Below are positions 15,786 to 26,266 of a DNA stretch of 44,343 bases, piece after piece. Position numbers and translations under genes: made by a program. The notes under the pieces are model-generated. The model was not told where the DNA came from, did not search any database, and saw only the letters and a program-made list of their open reading frames with translations. How positions within the stretch are numbered: position 1 is the stretch's first letter; every line of letters starts with the position of its first letter. The stretch is taken from positions 1 through 44,343 of the forward strand of contig JAGHER010000199.1 of assembly GCA_017889125.1 (NCBI GenBank), in the 5' to 3' direction. The DNA is from Lachnospiraceae bacterium (GTDB taxonomy: Bacteria > Bacillota > Clostridia > Lachnospirales > Lachnospiraceae).

Positions 15786-16946
15786 TTATTTCACCACACG
15801 AACCCGAAGCACGCCCTGGATTGCCTTAAGCTTCTCCATAGTTGCCTCCTCCGGACGGCTTTCCAGATCCAGAAGGGTGTAAGCGTACTGATCCCGGCTC
15901 TTATTGGTCATGTCAGAAATGTTCACATTCTGCTCGGCCAGGGCGCCGGTGATCTGTCCGATCATATTGGGAATGTTCCTGTGCATCACTGCCACACGGC
16001 TGGCGGTACGGCAGACGCCCATATCGCAGGCGGGGAAATTTACGGAGTTGCGGATATTTCCATTCTCCAGGTAATCCATCATCTCCTTCACTGCCATCAC
16101 TGCACAGTTGTCCTCGGACTCCTCCGTGGACGCGCCCAGATGAGGAATGGCGATTACATTCTTCATGTTTACGGACTTGGGATTGGGGAAATCGGTGACG
16201 TAGCGGTGCACCTTCCCCGACTCCAGGGCCTCTGCCATGGCATCGTCATCCACCAGAAGGTCTCTGGCGAAGTTTAACACCACCACGCCGTCCTTCATGG
16301 AGGCGATGGTCTCTTTATTAATCATCTTCTTTGTAGAATCCATAAGGGGCACGTGAACGGTAATGTAATCGCACTCCTGATAGATGGTATCCACCGACAC
16401 GATGTGCTTTACGTCACGGGAAAGCTGCCAGGCTCCATTGACGGAGATAAAGGGATCGTAGCCGTACACGTCCATACCCAGGGCTGCTGCCGCGTTGGCC
16501 ACCTCGGCGCCGATGGCGCCCAGGCCGATCACGCCCAGCTTCTTGCCCTTAATCTCATGTCCGGCAAAAGCCTTCTTGCTCTTCTCCACCGTCTTGGCGA
16601 TATTGGGATCAGAGGCATTCTCCCGGCACCAGCCGATGCCGCCTACGATATCCCGGGAACCTAAGAGAAGTCCCGCCAGCACTAATTCCTTCACGCCGTT
16701 GGCATTGGCTCCCGGTGTGTTGAAAACCACAATGCCGTTCTCAGCACAGGCATCCAGTGGGATATTGTTTACTCCGGCGCCAGCTCTGGCTACAGCTAAA
16801 AGCCCCTCAGGCAGCTCCAAATCATGCATGGACGCGCTGCGCACCAGGATACCCTCCGCCTGGGCCAGCTCATCCGTCATCTCATATGCATCCGTTAATA
16901 ATGCCGTTCCAAATTTGGAAATCGGATTCAAGCAGTGTAATTTCAT
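15786..16946 (-). CDS. serA: D-3-phosphoglycerate dehydrogenase
   Basis: This enzyme catalyses the first step of serine synthesis, 3-phosphoglycerate to 3-phosphohydroxypyruvate with NAD. The 2-hydroxyacid dehydrogenase core shows GANANGVKELVLAGLL, the NAD motif GVIGLGAIGAEVANAAAALG, and the catalytic histidine region IPHLGASTEESEDN. The C-terminal 70 residues form an ACT domain (MIGQITGALAEQNVNISDM), suggesting serine feedback. The start is set at MKLHCLNPIS because GGGGG lies eight to nine bases upstream of that ATG. The ATG nine bases earlier directly abuts the Shine-Dalgarno sequence. It follows serC by 18 bases. The length of 386 residues fits the short clostridial type. Confidence 0.95.
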   Translation of the reverse strand: MKLHCLNPISKFGTALLTDAYEMTDELAQAEGILVRSASMHDLELPEGLLAVARAGAGVNNIPLDACAENGIVVFNTPGANANGVKELVLAGLLLGSRDIVGGIGWCRENASDPNIAKTVEKSKKAFAGHEIKGKKLGVIGLGAIGAEVANAAAALGMDVYGYDPFISVNGAWQLSRDVKHIVSVDTIYQECDYITVHVPLMDSTKKMINKETIASMKDGVVVLNFARDLLVDDDAMAEALESGKVHRYVTDFPNPKSVNMKNVIAIPHLGASTEESEDNCAVMAVKEMMDYLENGNIRNSVNFPACDMGVCRTASRVAVMHRNIPNMIGQITGALAEQNVNISDMTNKSRDQYAYTLLDLESRPEEATMEKLKAIQGVLRVRVVK

Positions 16947-16964
16947 CGCAACCATCCCCCTGAC

Positions 16965-18050
16965 TTAATTTGTATGCTTCGCTTCAAATTCCTTCATAAA
17001 GGCAACCAGCTTCTCCACGCCTTCGATGGGCATGGCGTTGTAAATGCTGGCGCGCATGCCGCCTACGGTCCGGTGGCCCTTAAGATTCTCTAAGCCTGCA
17101 GCCTTGGCCTCCTTCACGAAGAGAGCATCTAACTCCTCGTCCCCGGTGACAAAGGGCACGTTCATCAGGGAGCGGTCCTTCTTCTCCACGGTTCCCTTAA
17201 ACAGCTTGCTGGAATCCAGGAAATCGTAAAGGATCTTTGCCTTCTTTTCGTTGTACTCCTTCATGGCTGCCAAGCCGCCCTTTGCCTTCAGCCACTTAAA
17301 TACCTTGCCGCAGATATAAATGCCGTAGCAGGGAGGGGTGTTGTAAAGGGAGCCTGCATCTGCGTGGGTCTTGTAGCGGAGCATGGTGGGCGTGCCGGGA
17401 AGCACATCCTCGGTAATCAGATCCTCGCGGATAATCACGATTACCACACCGGCCGGGCCGACATTCTTCTGTACGCCGCCGTAGATCACGCCGTATTTGC
17501 TCACGTCAATGGGCTCAGATAAAAAGCAGGAGGACACATCTGCCACCAGGGTCTTTCCCTTGGTGTTGGGCAGCTCGTGGTAAACGGTGCCGTAGATGGT
17601 ATTGTTCTGGCAGATGTACACGTAATCTGCATCCTCGTCAATGGGAAGATCGGAGCAGTCCGGTATGTAGGAAAAGGTCTTATCCTCGCTGGAGGCAATG
17701 GCATTGGCCTTGCCGTAAAGCTTTGCTTCCTTCCATGCCTTCTTCGCCCACTGGCCGGTGATGATGTAATCGCCCACCTTGTTCTTGAACAGATTCATGG
17801 GAATCATGGCAAACTGCTGGGAAGCGCCGCCCTGAAGGAACAGCACCTTGTAATTATCCGGGATATTCATCAATTCCCGCAGGTCCTTCTCCGCCTCGTC
17901 GATAATGCCCTGGAAGGCCTTGGAACGGTGGCTCATCTCCATAACGGACATCCCTGTTCCCTGGTAGTCTAACATCTCCTCTGCCGCCTCTTTAAGCACT
18001 TCCTCCGGCAGCACTGCAGGACCCGCCGAAAAATTATATACTCTGCTCAT
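16965..18050 (-). CDS. serC: Phosphoserine aminotransferase
   Basis: This PLP-dependent enzyme converts 3-phosphohydroxypyruvate and glutamate to phosphoserine. The N-terminal signature is VYNFSAGPAVLPEEVL. GGASQQFAMIPMN binds cofactor phosphate, the Schiff-base lysine lies in IYGGVQKNVGPAGV, and the C-terminal GHRTVGGMRASIYNAM is the conserved substrate-binding segment. The length of 361 residues is normal. AAGGAGGGG precedes the ATG. It is first in the serC-serA operon; no serB phosphatase is in the window. Confidence 0.97.
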   Translation of the reverse strand: MSRVYNFSAGPAVLPEEVLKEAAEEMLDYQGTGMSVMEMSHRSKAFQGIIDEAEKDLRELMNIPDNYKVLFLQGGASQQFAMIPMNLFKNKVGDYIITGQWAKKAWKEAKLYGKANAIASSEDKTFSYIPDCSDLPIDEDADYVYICQNNTIYGTVYHELPNTKGKTLVADVSSCFLSEPIDVSKYGVIYGGVQKNVGPAGVVIVIIREDLITEDVLPGTPTMLRYKTHADAGSLYNTPPCYGIYICGKVFKWLKAKGGLAAMKEYNEKKAKILYDFLDSSKLFKGTVEKKDRSLMNVPFVTGDEELDALFVKEAKAAGLENLKGHRTVGGMRASIYNAMPIEGVEKLVAFMKEFEAKHTN

Positions 18051-18099
18051 AAGAATTCCCCTCCTTGGTTTCTTTCGGTTATTTTTATTAGTCTATCAC

Positions 18100-18114
18100 T
18101 TTTCTCTGAAAATA
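18100..18114 (-). promoter_or_regulatory. Possible CodY-like palindrome upstream of serC
   Basis: The minus-strand word TATTTTCAGAGAAAA matches about 11 of 15 bases of the CodY consensus and lies about 50 bases upstream of the serC start. A related dyad occurs in the leuB leader. No clear sigma-A promoter was recognised in 18051-18180. Weak evidence. Confidence 0.25.
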
Positions 18115-18184
18115 GCACTACTAAATTTTATTATTCTACCAATATACTACTGATCTGATTAACCAGCTCACCCGAATATATGCA

Positions 18185-18236
18185 GAAAGCACCGCAGCAT
18201 CCGGCCCTTATTGCCGACCAAAACTGCAGTGCTTTC
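18185..18236 (-). terminator. Hairpin after ilvB
   Basis: The 13-bp arms GAAAGCACCGCAG (18185-18197) and CTGCAGTGCTTTC (18224-18236) pair with one G-U. They start nine bases after the ilvB stop. The following T content is low, so this is a probable but weak terminator. Confidence 0.45.
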
Positions 18237-18244
18237 CTCCTTCC

Positions 18245-19930
18245 TTACATAATCTTCAGGTCCGTATCGTCAAAGGCATCCTCAATGGGGGCGCCTGCCG
18301 GCACCATGGGGAATACCTTGTCATCGCAGTTGATTTGGCAGTCGATGACGCAGGGAATATTTAAGTCCATGGCCTCCTGGAGCACGGGAAGAAATTCCTC
18401 CTTCTTCGTCACCCGGTAAGCCTTCGCGCCCATGGCCTCCGCCAGCTTCACAAAATCCACCGAATCGTTCAGAATCGTCTGGGAATAGCGCTTGCCGTAG
18501 AACAGGGTCTGCCACTGGCGCACCATGCCCAGCACATGGTTGTTGATAATCACCTGGATGATGGGAATGTTGTAGCGGGTGGCGGTGGCAATCTCGTTCA
18601 TGTTCATGCGGAAGCATCCGTCTCCGGCCACATTGATGACCACCTTATCCTTGCAGGCCATCTTAGCGCCGATAGCCGCACCAAGGCCGTAGCCCATGGT
18701 GCCTAAGCCGCCGGAGGTTAAGAGGGTCCTGGGATTCTTATATTTGTAATACTGGGCAGCCCACATCTGGTGCTGGCCCACCTCTGTCACGATGATGGTA
18801 TCCTTATCCTTGGTGGCCTCATAAATCTGCTCCACCACATAGGGGCCCGTAAGCACGCTCTTGTCATAGCGCAGAGGATACATGTCCTTCATCCGCTCGA
18901 TATGAGCCACCCACTCCTCATGGTTCATGGGATCTAAGCGGGCGTTCAGCTTCCGGAGCACCACCTTCACATCGCCGATAATGCAGGCGTCCACCTTGAT
19001 ATTCTTATTGATCTCCGCCGGATCCACATCAATCTGCAGGATCTGGGCGTTCTTGGCAAATTTGGAGGCATTTCCGATTACCCGGTCGCTGAAACGGGCG
19101 CCTGCCACGATCAGCAGATCGCACTCGGTAATGCCGAAATTGGAGGTCTTGGTGCCGTGCATGCCCACCATGCCGGTGTACAGCTCGTCGGTGCCGTCAA
19201 AGGCGCCTTTTCCCATCAAACTGTCCGCCACAGGCGCCTGGATCTTCTTGGCAAATGCCCGCAGCTCATCGGAGGCATTGGAAATCACCGCGCCGCCGCC
19301 TACCAGGATAAAGGGCTTTCTGGCCTTGCGGATCATCTCCACCGCCCGGTCCATGGCCTCCTCAGTGATGGTATCCGTCACCCGCTCGATGGGAGCCGGG
19401 GCCTGGTACTCATACTCGCAGCGGGCCTCCGTCACATTCTTGGTGATGTCAATCAGCACCGGGCCGGGACGGCCCGTCTGGGCGATGGCAAAGGCCCGGC
19501 GGATTACGCCAGCCAGCTTGGTCACGTCCTTTACGATAAAGTTGTACTTGGTAATGGGCATGGTCACGCCGGTAATGTCGATCTCCTGGAAGCTGTCCTT
19601 TCCCAGAAGGCTTATGCCTACGTTGCAGGTGATTGCCACCACGGGGACAGAGTCCATAAATGCCGTGGCAATGCCGGTAACCAGATTGGTGGCGCCGGGG
19701 CCGGAGGTGGCCAGGCAGACGCCCACCTTTCCTGTGGCTCTGGCGTAACCGTCTGCCGCGTGGGAAGCTCCCTGCTCATGGGAGGTCAAAATATGGGTGA
19801 TCTCATCCTGATGCTTATACAGCGCATCATAAATATTTAAAATGGCGCCGCCCGGGTAACCGAAAACCGTGTCGACCCCCTGCTCCTTCAAGCATTCAAT
19901 TACAATTTCTGCTCCTGTTAAACTGCTCAT
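18245..19930 (-). CDS. ilvB: Acetolactate synthase large subunit
   Basis: This TPP-dependent enzyme makes acetolactate or acetohydroxybutyrate in valine, leucine and isoleucine synthesis. The N-terminus is MSSLTGAEIVIECLKEQGVD, then VFGYPGGAILNIYDAL and the catalytic glutamate in LTSHEQGASHAADGYARA. The TPP-Mg motif runs from AGDGCFRMNMNEIATA to VIINN, and PMVPAGAPIEDAF closes the protein. Length 561 is normal. AAGGAG precedes the ATG. It lies 147 bases downstream of ilvD. No regulatory subunit gene (ilvN) is adjacent, so the small subunit is encoded elsewhere or absent. Confidence 0.96.
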   Translation of the reverse strand: MSSLTGAEIVIECLKEQGVDTVFGYPGGAILNIYDALYKHQDEITHILTSHEQGASHAADGYARATGKVGVCLATSGPGATNLVTGIATAFMDSVPVVAITCNVGISLLGKDSFQEIDITGVTMPITKYNFIVKDVTKLAGVIRRAFAIAQTGRPGPVLIDITKNVTEARCEYEYQAPAPIERVTDTITEEAMDRAVEMIRKARKPFILVGGGAVISNASDELRAFAKKIQAPVADSLMGKGAFDGTDELYTGMVGMHGTKTSNFGITECDLLIVAGARFSDRVIGNASKFAKNAQILQIDVDPAEINKNIKVDACIIGDVKVVLRKLNARLDPMNHEEWVAHIERMKDMYPLRYDKSVLTGPYVVEQIYEATKDKDTIIVTEVGQHQMWAAQYYKYKNPRTLLTSGGLGTMGYGLGAAIGAKMACKDKVVINVAGDGCFRMNMNEIATATRYNIPIIQVIINNHVLGMVRQWQTLFYGKRYSQTILNDSVDFVKLAEAMGAKAYRVTKKEEFLPVLQEAMDLNIPCVIDCQINCDDKVFPMVPAGAPIEDAFDDTDLKIM

Positions 19931-20077
19931 AAACCCTGCTCCTTCTCTATGTTCTGCATCTTCCTTCTACTCTGAAAGTCCTGCCGCCGAGTAGGCGGCA
20001 TGTATTCAGGGATGCCCCATGTGCCCGCCACGCTTTCATGGATTGGTGGTGCGTCTGCCTGCCGGGCGCATGTAGGT

Positions 20078-21751
20078 TTACTCTCGTCCGGGAACCTTAA
20101 GAACGGCACCCTTGTCAGCTGAAGTCACCAGAGAGGCATAGCGGGCCAGATAACCGGTAGTTACCTTCGGCTCCCTGGGCTTCCACTCTGCCTTTCTCTT
20201 TGCTAACTCCTCGTCGGAAACCTTTAATTCCAGCTTATTCGCATCGATGTCGATGGAAATGATATCTCCCTCATGCACCAGGGCAATGGGGCCGCCAAGG
20301 GCCGCCTCCGGTGAGCAGTGGCCGATGGAAGCGCCTCTGGAAGCGCCGGAGAACCGGCCATCGGTAATGAGGGCTACCGTAGAGCCAAGGCCCATACCGG
20401 CGATGGCTGAGGTGGGATTCAACATCTCCCGCATGCCGGGGCCGCCCTTGGGGCCCTCGTAGCGGATCACCACCACGTCGCCGTGCTGGATCTTTCCGCC
20501 CTTGATGGCAGCGATGGCATCCTCCTCACAGTCAAATACCCTTGCGGGGCCTTCGTGCTTTAACATCTCCGGTGCTACCGCAGACCGCTTAACCACGGCA
20601 CTGTCGGGAGCTAAGTTGCCCCGCAGCACGGCGATTCCGCCGGTCTGGCTGTAGGGATTTTCAATGGGACGGATAACCTCCGGATTCCGATTTACCGCGT
20701 CGGCAATGTTCTCGCCTACGGTCTTTCCGGTAACGGTCATGCAGCTTAAGTCCAGAAGGCCCTTCTTGCTGATTTCCTTCATTACCGCGTAGATGCCGCC
20801 AGCTTCATTCAGATCCTCCATATAGGTGGGGCCGGCCGGCGCTAAGTGGCACAGGTTCGGCGTCTTTGCACTGATCTCATTGGCAATATCCAGATTTAAG
20901 TCCACCCCTGCCTCATGGGCGATGGCCGGCAGATGGAGCATGCTGTTTGTGGAGCAGCCCAGGGCCATATCCATGGTCATGGCATTACGGAAGGCGGCCT
21001 CGGTCATAATATCCCGGGGGCAGATACCCTTCCGATACATCTCCATAACGGCCATTCCCGCGTGCTTTGCCAGCTTGATGCGCTCAGAATATACGGCGGG
21101 GATGGTGCCGTTCCCCCGAAGTCCCATGCCCAGCACCTCAGTCAGGCAGTTCATGCTGTTGGCCGTGTACATGCCGGAGCAGGAGCCGCAGGTGGGACAA
21201 ACGTTGTTTTCATAAGTGGTAACCTCTTCCTCGGTCATGGTGCCTGCAGTGTAGGCGCCTACGGCCTCAAACATGCTGGAGAGGCTGCGCTTCTTTCCAT
21301 TTACCCGTCCGGCCAGCATGGGGCCGCCGCTGACGAATACGGTGGGAATATTAATCCGGGCTGCGGCCATCAGAAGGCCGGGCACATTCTTGTCACAGTT
21401 GGGCACCATCACCAGGGCGTCAAACTGATGGGCCATAGCCATACATTCGGTGGAATCGGCAATCAGGTCCCGGGTCACCAGGGAATACTTCATGCCCACA
21501 TGGCCCATGGCAATGCCGTCGCACACGGCGATGGCCGGGAATACCACCGGCGTACCGCCAGCCATGGCTACCCCAAGCTTTACCGCCTCCACAATCTTAT
21601 CCAGGTTCATATGCCCCGGCACAATTTCATTATAAGAGCTGACGATGCCTACCAGAGGCTTCTTCATCTCCTCCTCCGTCATTCCCAGTGCATGAAACAG
21701 GGAACGATGGGGAGCCTGCTGCATACCGCATCTGACATTATCACTTCTCAT
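20078..21751 (-). CDS. ilvD: Dihydroxy-acid dehydratase
   Basis: This iron-sulfur dehydratase acts in branched-chain amino acid synthesis. Cluster cysteines are visible in PNCDKNVPG and [38 protein letters not shown] and [12 protein letters not shown] near the C-terminus are family signatures. Length 557 is typical. AAGGAGG precedes the ATG. It sits 27 bases after leuB and is part of the leuB-ilvD-ilvB unit. Confidence 0.97.
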   Translation of the reverse strand: MRSDNVRCGMQQAPHRSLFHALGMTEEEMKKPLVGIVSSYNEIVPGHMNLDKIVEAVKLGVAMAGGTPVVFPAIAVCDGIAMGHVGMKYSLVTRDLIADSTECMAMAHQFDALVMVPNCDKNVPGLLMAAARINIPTVFVSGGPMLAGRVNGKKRSLSSMFEAVGAYTAGTMTEEEVTTYENNVCPTCGSCSGMYTANSMNCLTEVLGMGLRGNGTIPAVYSERIKLAKHAGMAVMEMYRKGICPRDIMTEAAFRNAMTMDMALGCSTNSMLHLPAIAHEAGVDLNLDIANEISAKTPNLCHLAPAGPTYMEDLNEAGGIYAVMKEISKKGLLDLSCMTVTGKTVGENIADAVNRNPEVIRPIENPYSQTGGIAVLRGNLAPDSAVVKRSAVAPEMLKHEGPARVFDCEEDAIAAIKGGKIQHGDVVVIRYEGPKGGPGMREMLNPTSAIAGMGLGSTVALITDGRFSGASRGASIGHCSPEAALGGPIALVHEGDIISIDIDANKLELKVSDEELAKRKAEWKPREPKVTTGYLARYASLVTSADKGAVLKVPGRE

Positions 21752-21778
21752 CTTTCTTCCTCCTTATCCATTCCCTGC

Positions 21779-22867
21779 CTACCGGCTGATGCGCTCTGCG
21801 ATGAGATCGCCCATCCGGCTGCAGCCTACCTTCTCACAGCCCTCGCTGTAAATATCTCCCGTGCGGAAGCCCTCCTTAAGCACCTGCCTTACCGCCGCCT
21901 CTACAGCGTCTGCCTCTGCATCCAGATCAAAGGAATACCGAAGCATCATGGCCGCCGACAGGATGGTGGCGATGGGATTCGCCACATCCTTCCCCGCAAT
22001 ATCCGGGGCAGAGCCGTGACTGGGCTCGTAAAGACCGAACTTGCTCTCGTTCATGCTGGCCGAGGACAGCATCCCGATGGAGCCGGTAATCATGCTGGCC
22101 TCATCAGAAAGGATGTCGCCAAACATGTTCTCGGTCAGGATCACATCAAACTGGCCAGGATTCATCACCAGCTGCATAGCACAGTTGTCCACCAGCATAT
22201 GGGTCAGAGTCACCTCCGGGTAATCCTTGGCCACCTCTTCTACCACCTTTCTCCAAAGGCGGGAGGAATCCAGCACATTTGCCTTATCTACGCTGGTCAC
22301 ATGCTTTTTCCGCTTCATGGCAATGTCAAAGGCCTTCACGGCAATTCTGCGGATCTCCTCTTCATTATAAGTCAGGGTATCCACCGCCGTCATCACGCCG
22401 TCAATCTCCTTCGTGTACCGGTCGCCGAAATACAGGCCGCCGGTCAGCTCCCGCATAATCACCATGTCAAAGCCGTCGCCGATAATCTCCTCCTTCAGGG
22501 GGCAGGCGACGGATAACTCCTGGTAAAGGTAAGCGGGGCGGATGTTGGCAAAAAGGTTCAGTCCCTTGCGGATGGCTAAAAGCCCTGCCTCCGGGCGAAG
22601 GTTCGGCGCCACATCATACCAGCGGGAATTTCCCACATCTCCGCCCACAGCGCCTAAAAGCACGGAATCGCTGGCCTTTGCTGTGGCCAGGGCCTCCTCC
22701 GTCAGGGGTACGCCGTACTCGTCAATGGAGCAGCCGCCCATCAGCACCTTGGTATACTGGAACTCATGGCCGTACACCTCTCCTACCTTGTCCAATACCT
22801 TGCAGGCCTCTCTCACGATCTCCGGGCCGATACCGTCTCCCGGGATCAGGGTTATATTGTAATGCAT
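21779..22867 (-). CDS. leuB: 3-isopropylmalate dehydrogenase
   Basis: This enzyme oxidatively decarboxylates 3-isopropylmalate in leucine synthesis. The N-terminus is [19 protein letters not shown] is followed by an arginine-containing substrate segment, and the signature [20 protein letters not shown] precedes [19 protein letters not shown]. The start is given as the second ATG ([10 protein letters not shown]) because the Shine-Dalgarno AGGGAGAGG ends six bases before it. The first ATG at 22873 directly touches that sequence. It is first in leuB-ilvD-ilvB; leuA, leuC and leuD are not in the window. Confidence 0.95.
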   Translation of the reverse strand: MHYNITLIPGDGIGPEIVREACKVLDKVGEVYGHEFQYTKVLMGGCSIDEYGVPLTEEALATAKASDSVLLGAVGGDVGNSRWYDVAPNLRPEAGLLAIRKGLNLFANIRPAYLYQELSVACPLKEEIIGDGFDMVIMRELTGGLYFGDRYTKEIDGVMTAVDTLTYNEEEIRRIAVKAFDIAMKRKKHVTSVDKANVLDSSRLWRKVVEEVAKDYPEVTLTHMLVDNCAMQLVMNPGQFDVILTENMFGDILSDEASMITGSIGMLSSASMNESKFGLYEPSHGSAPDIAGKDVANPIATILSAAMMLRYSFDLDAEADAVEAAVRQVLKEGFRTGDIYSEGCEKVGCSRMGDLIAERISR

Positions 22868-22897
22868 ATCCATCCTCTCCCTTGCTTTTATAACTTT

Positions 22898-22911
22898 ATT
22901 TCATAGAAAAT
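22898..22911 (-). promoter_or_regulatory. Possible operator in the leuB leader
   Basis: The minus-strand dyad ATTTTC-TA-TGAAAT lies between the promoter and the leuB ribosome-binding site. It resembles the ATTTTC-AGA-GAAAA word upstream of serC. A hairpin TTTTTGC/GCAAAAA also lies in this leader. Weak evidence. Confidence 0.25.
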
Positions 22912-22964
22912 CATCTTTTCATTCTTATTTTTGCATGTTGGCAAAAACGAATGTGTTTCTATCC

Positions 22965-22993
22965 ATAATATCTTATTTAAGAAGAAAATTCAA
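22965..22993 (-). promoter_or_regulatory. Sigma-A promoter of leuB-ilvD-ilvB
   Basis: TTGAAT, a 17-bp spacer and TATTAT are read on the minus strand, leaving a leader of about 85 bases before leuB. No T-box or leader peptide with Leu codon runs was found. Confidence 0.65.
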
Positions 22994-23091
22994 CAAAAGG
23001 CGCTGATTTTTTTCCCCGGCAGTATACGAGTTTGGAATCAAAGGCATAACTAAAATTTATAAAAAACCGCTTTGGCATAAGCCGGTTATTG

Positions 23092-23145
23092 GCAAAAATA
23101 AAACCCCCGGATGCCGCAGCGCTTTCCATTCTGCCGCATCCGGGG
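23092..23145 (-). terminator. Intrinsic terminator of spoIIGA-sigE
   Basis: Minus-strand stem CCCCGGATGC-GCAG with its complement (23105-23119 and 23131-23145) is followed by TTTTATTTTTG. It starts seven bases after the sigE stop. A second, weaker hairpin with a T run lies just downstream (about 23060-23090). Confidence 0.85.
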
Positions 23146-23151
23146 TCTGTA

Positions 23152-23892
23152 TCATTCAAACCGGACAATCTCCTTTTTTAACCGCTTCATAATCTTTTTC
23201 TCCAGGCGGGATATGTATGACTGGGATATGCCCAGGAGATCCGCTACTTCCTTCTGTGTCATCTCCTCCCCGTCCTCGCTGGTAAGGCCAAAGCGCAGCT
23301 CCACGATCTTTCGCTCTCTGGGATTTAAACGGCTGATGGCCGCATTTAAGAGGCTCTTCTCCGTCTCTGCCTCCAGATCCCGGTAGATCACATCCTCATC
23401 TGTCCCCAGGATATCGGAGAGCAGCAGCTCATTTCCATCCCAGTCCACATTTAAGGGCTCGTCGATGGACACCTCCAGCCGGGTCTTGCTGTTGCGGCGC
23501 AGGTACATGAGGATCTCGTTCTCGATGCACCGGGAGGCGTAGGTGGCCAGCTTGATGTTTTTCTCCGGGTTGAAGGTATTGATGGCCTTAATTAACCCGA
23601 TGGTTCCGATGGAAATCAAATCCTCCACCCCCACCGCTGTATTGTCGAATTTCTTTGCAATGTACACCACCAGCCGCAGGTTATGCTCGATCAGCTTGGA
23701 TCTGGCCTCCTTCTCATCGGGACCGCCTAACCGCCCGATCATCTCCTGCTCCTGCTTTGCCTCCAGGGGCGCCGGCAGGATGTCGGCCCCGCCGATATAA
23801 TGGATTTCCCCCTCCTTCTGCATAAACAGGGTGTAAAAACTGGGCCTTGTCTTAAACTGCATCCGGCCGGGTATAGAAACTTTTACGATCAT
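23152..23892 (-). CDS. sigE: Sporulation sigma factor SigE (pro-form)
   Basis: This mother-cell sigma factor has 246 residues. The first 30 or so residues form a pro-sequence, followed by the conserved junction [15 protein letters not shown], close to the Bacillus pro-sigma-E processing region. Region 2 shows [33 protein letters not shown] and [19 protein letters not shown]. Region 4 shows [15 protein letters not shown] and [29 protein letters not shown] precedes the ATG. It lies 38 bases after spoIIGA, whose product should process it. No sigG follows; the next gene is leuB after a strong terminator. Confidence 0.96.
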   Translation of the reverse strand: MIVKVSIPGRMQFKTRPSFYTLFMQKEGEIHYIGGADILPAPLEAKQEQEMIGRLGGPDEKEARSKLIEHNLRLVVYIAKKFDNTAVGVEDLISIGTIGLIKAINTFNPEKNIKLATYASRCIENEILMYLRRNSKTRLEVSIDEPLNVDWDGNELLLSDILGTDEDVIYRDLEAETEKSLLNAAISRLNPRERKIVELRFGLTSEDGEEMTQKEVADLLGISQSYISRLEKKIMKRLKKEIVRFE

Positions 23893-23930
23893 GAAACTCC
23901 TCCTTCTGTTCTCGGATATCGGAAGGAAGG

Positions 23931-24821
23931 TCAGGTATGGAGCAGGACGCGGCAGCCATTGCGCATCTGGAGGCTTGCGGGGCTGGCGGCCACCAGGGGC
24001 CGCTCATAAACAAACGCCCGCTTCCCCTGGACAGCCTCCATCTTATCCAGTGTCACTGCCCAAAGCACAGAGCCGCCGCCGTCGATGGTCCGGTAGGGAA
24101 TCGGGGTAAGCTTATCCGCTGCAGGGCAAAGCTCCTCTAAAAGCTTCCGGTCAGCCACATGAACCGGCCGGCCGGATACTGGGTCCCGCAGCCGGTTCCC
24201 CGTATCCAGAAATCCCTCTGCCCGGGCTTTCCGCCCCCGGTAGCAGAGAGTCACCTGATAGCGGCACTCCCTCTCTGCCGCCGCTTCCCGCATCATGCAG
24301 ATCAGTCCCTCTGCTCCCAGGCACCCAGCCGCCAGTATCAGAAGCAGCGGCACCAGACCAAGCTGGGAAAATCCAGCCCCTCCAGACGCAGCCATCCTTC
24401 CGGCCCAAACACCGTCTTCAGCCGCAGCGGCTCCAGGCACACCAGCTCCCGGCAGAATCCCCGCGCCCACGCCCTGGAGAATCCCTCCGGCCGCGGCCCC
24501 GCACAAAAAAAGACACGCCATCGCCTTTCGTCCCTCTCCCCGGTTCAGGGAAAAGGCCGTCCGCACCATCACCCATCCTGCAGCCAGCGCCCAGGCCGCC
24601 CGAAGGAAAAGGAGCAGACCGCCTCCCATTCCCTTCACCAAAGAAAGCCAGAGCCAAAGCCACAGAAACAGGGCAGAAAAAATGGCTCCTGCAGCGCTTC
24701 CTGCAGCCAGCCGTATCCACCTTCCTTTTAACTTAAGAACGCTTCTCAGCATCAGGAGAAGAATCAGATCCACGGAAAAATTCACTGCCAGCACCACATC
24801 CAGGTACAATGTTATCTCCAT
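23931..24821 (-). CDS. spoIIGA: Sigma-E processing peptidase SpoIIGA
   Basis: This membrane-bound aspartic protease cleaves pro-sigma-E at the sporulation septum. The first half (residues 1-180) is strongly hydrophobic with several membrane segments, starting [19 protein letters not shown] as in other SpoIIGA proteins. The second half carries [19 protein letters not shown] with the catalytic aspartate in DTGN, and [14 protein letters not shown]. The start at 24821 is supported by GGGAGG. A reading frame 20 codons longer would run over the promoter. Length 296 is within the family range. It forms the spoIIG operon with sigE, directly downstream of ftsZ as in Bacillus. Confidence 0.9.
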   Translation of the reverse strand: MEITLYLDVVLAVNFSVDLILLLMLRSVLKLKGRWIRLAAGSAAGAIFSALFLWLWLWLSLVKGMGGGLLLFLRAAWALAAGWVMVRTAFSLNRGEGRKAMACLFLCGAAAGGILQGVGAGILPGAGVPGAAAAEDGVWAGRMAASGGAGFSQLGLVPLLLILAAGCLGAEGLICMMREAAAERECRYQVTLCYRGRKARAEGFLDTGNRLRDPVSGRPVHVADRKLLEELCPAADKLTPIPYRTIDGGGSVLWAVTLDKMEAVQGKRAFVYERPLVAASPASLQMRNGCRVLLHT

Positions 24822-24848
24822 GAAAAAACCTCCCTGCTGATACCCTAT

Positions 24849-24916
24849 AGTATACAGCGGGAGGTTTTCGATGTTTGTCAAACGATGGAGGGTAATTCCC
24901 TTTTTTCATCGACAAG
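24849..24916 (-). promoter_or_regulatory. spoIIG-type promoter with wide spacer and Spo0A-like boxes
   Basis: On the minus strand TTGACA (24876-24881) and TATACT (24849-24854) are separated by 21 bp. Normal sigma-A spacing is 17, and the Bacillus spoIIG promoter, activated by Spo0A, has 22. A 0A-box-like CTTGTCGA lies at 24909-24916, and TTTGACAAA, a near-palindromic relative of the TTTGTCGAA box, overlaps the -35. The layout strongly suggests control by Spo0A~P. The promoter occupies the gap between ftsZ and spoIIGA. Confidence 0.7.
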
Positions 24917-24924
24917 ATTCGTCA

Positions 24925-26124
<1,200 letters not shown>

Positions 26125-26204
26125 GACTGTTTCCTCCTTATTCTCCCTGTTTTCGAATCTTGTAAATTTATAGTCATTCGCATAAAAACTCTAGTCTAGC
26201 TTAT

Positions 26205-26233
26205 ATCATATTTGATTTTTCAAAAAATAGCAA
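26205..26233 (-). promoter_or_regulatory. Sigma-A promoter of ftsZ
   Basis: TTGCTA, a 17-bp spacer and TATGAT are read on the minus strand in the 142-base gap between ftsQ and ftsZ. The leader to the TTG start is about 80 bases. Confidence 0.7.
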
Positions 26234-26266
26234 CCGTTTTTTTCATATATTTACAGGAATTCCGCC

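Noticed and set aside
15770-15800. Tandem TTATCC/TTATTC units at the serA stop
   Set aside because: Two short copies of simple sequence at the end of a gene; no sign of function.
20826-22516. Very long plus-strand frame opposite ilvD and leuB
   Set aside because: It is a mirror frame of two clear enzymes, rich in H and Q as expected from antisense of GC-biased codons, and has no domain signature.
22874-22964. Leader of leuB as a T-box or leucine leader peptide
   Set aside because: No T-box sequence, no specifier stem and no run of Leu codons were found; only a small hairpin and a weak dyad.
24733-24915. 60-codon frame covering the spoIIGA start and promoter
   Set aside because: It overlaps the promoter and the 5' end of spoIIGA in a different frame and has no ribosome-binding site or homology.
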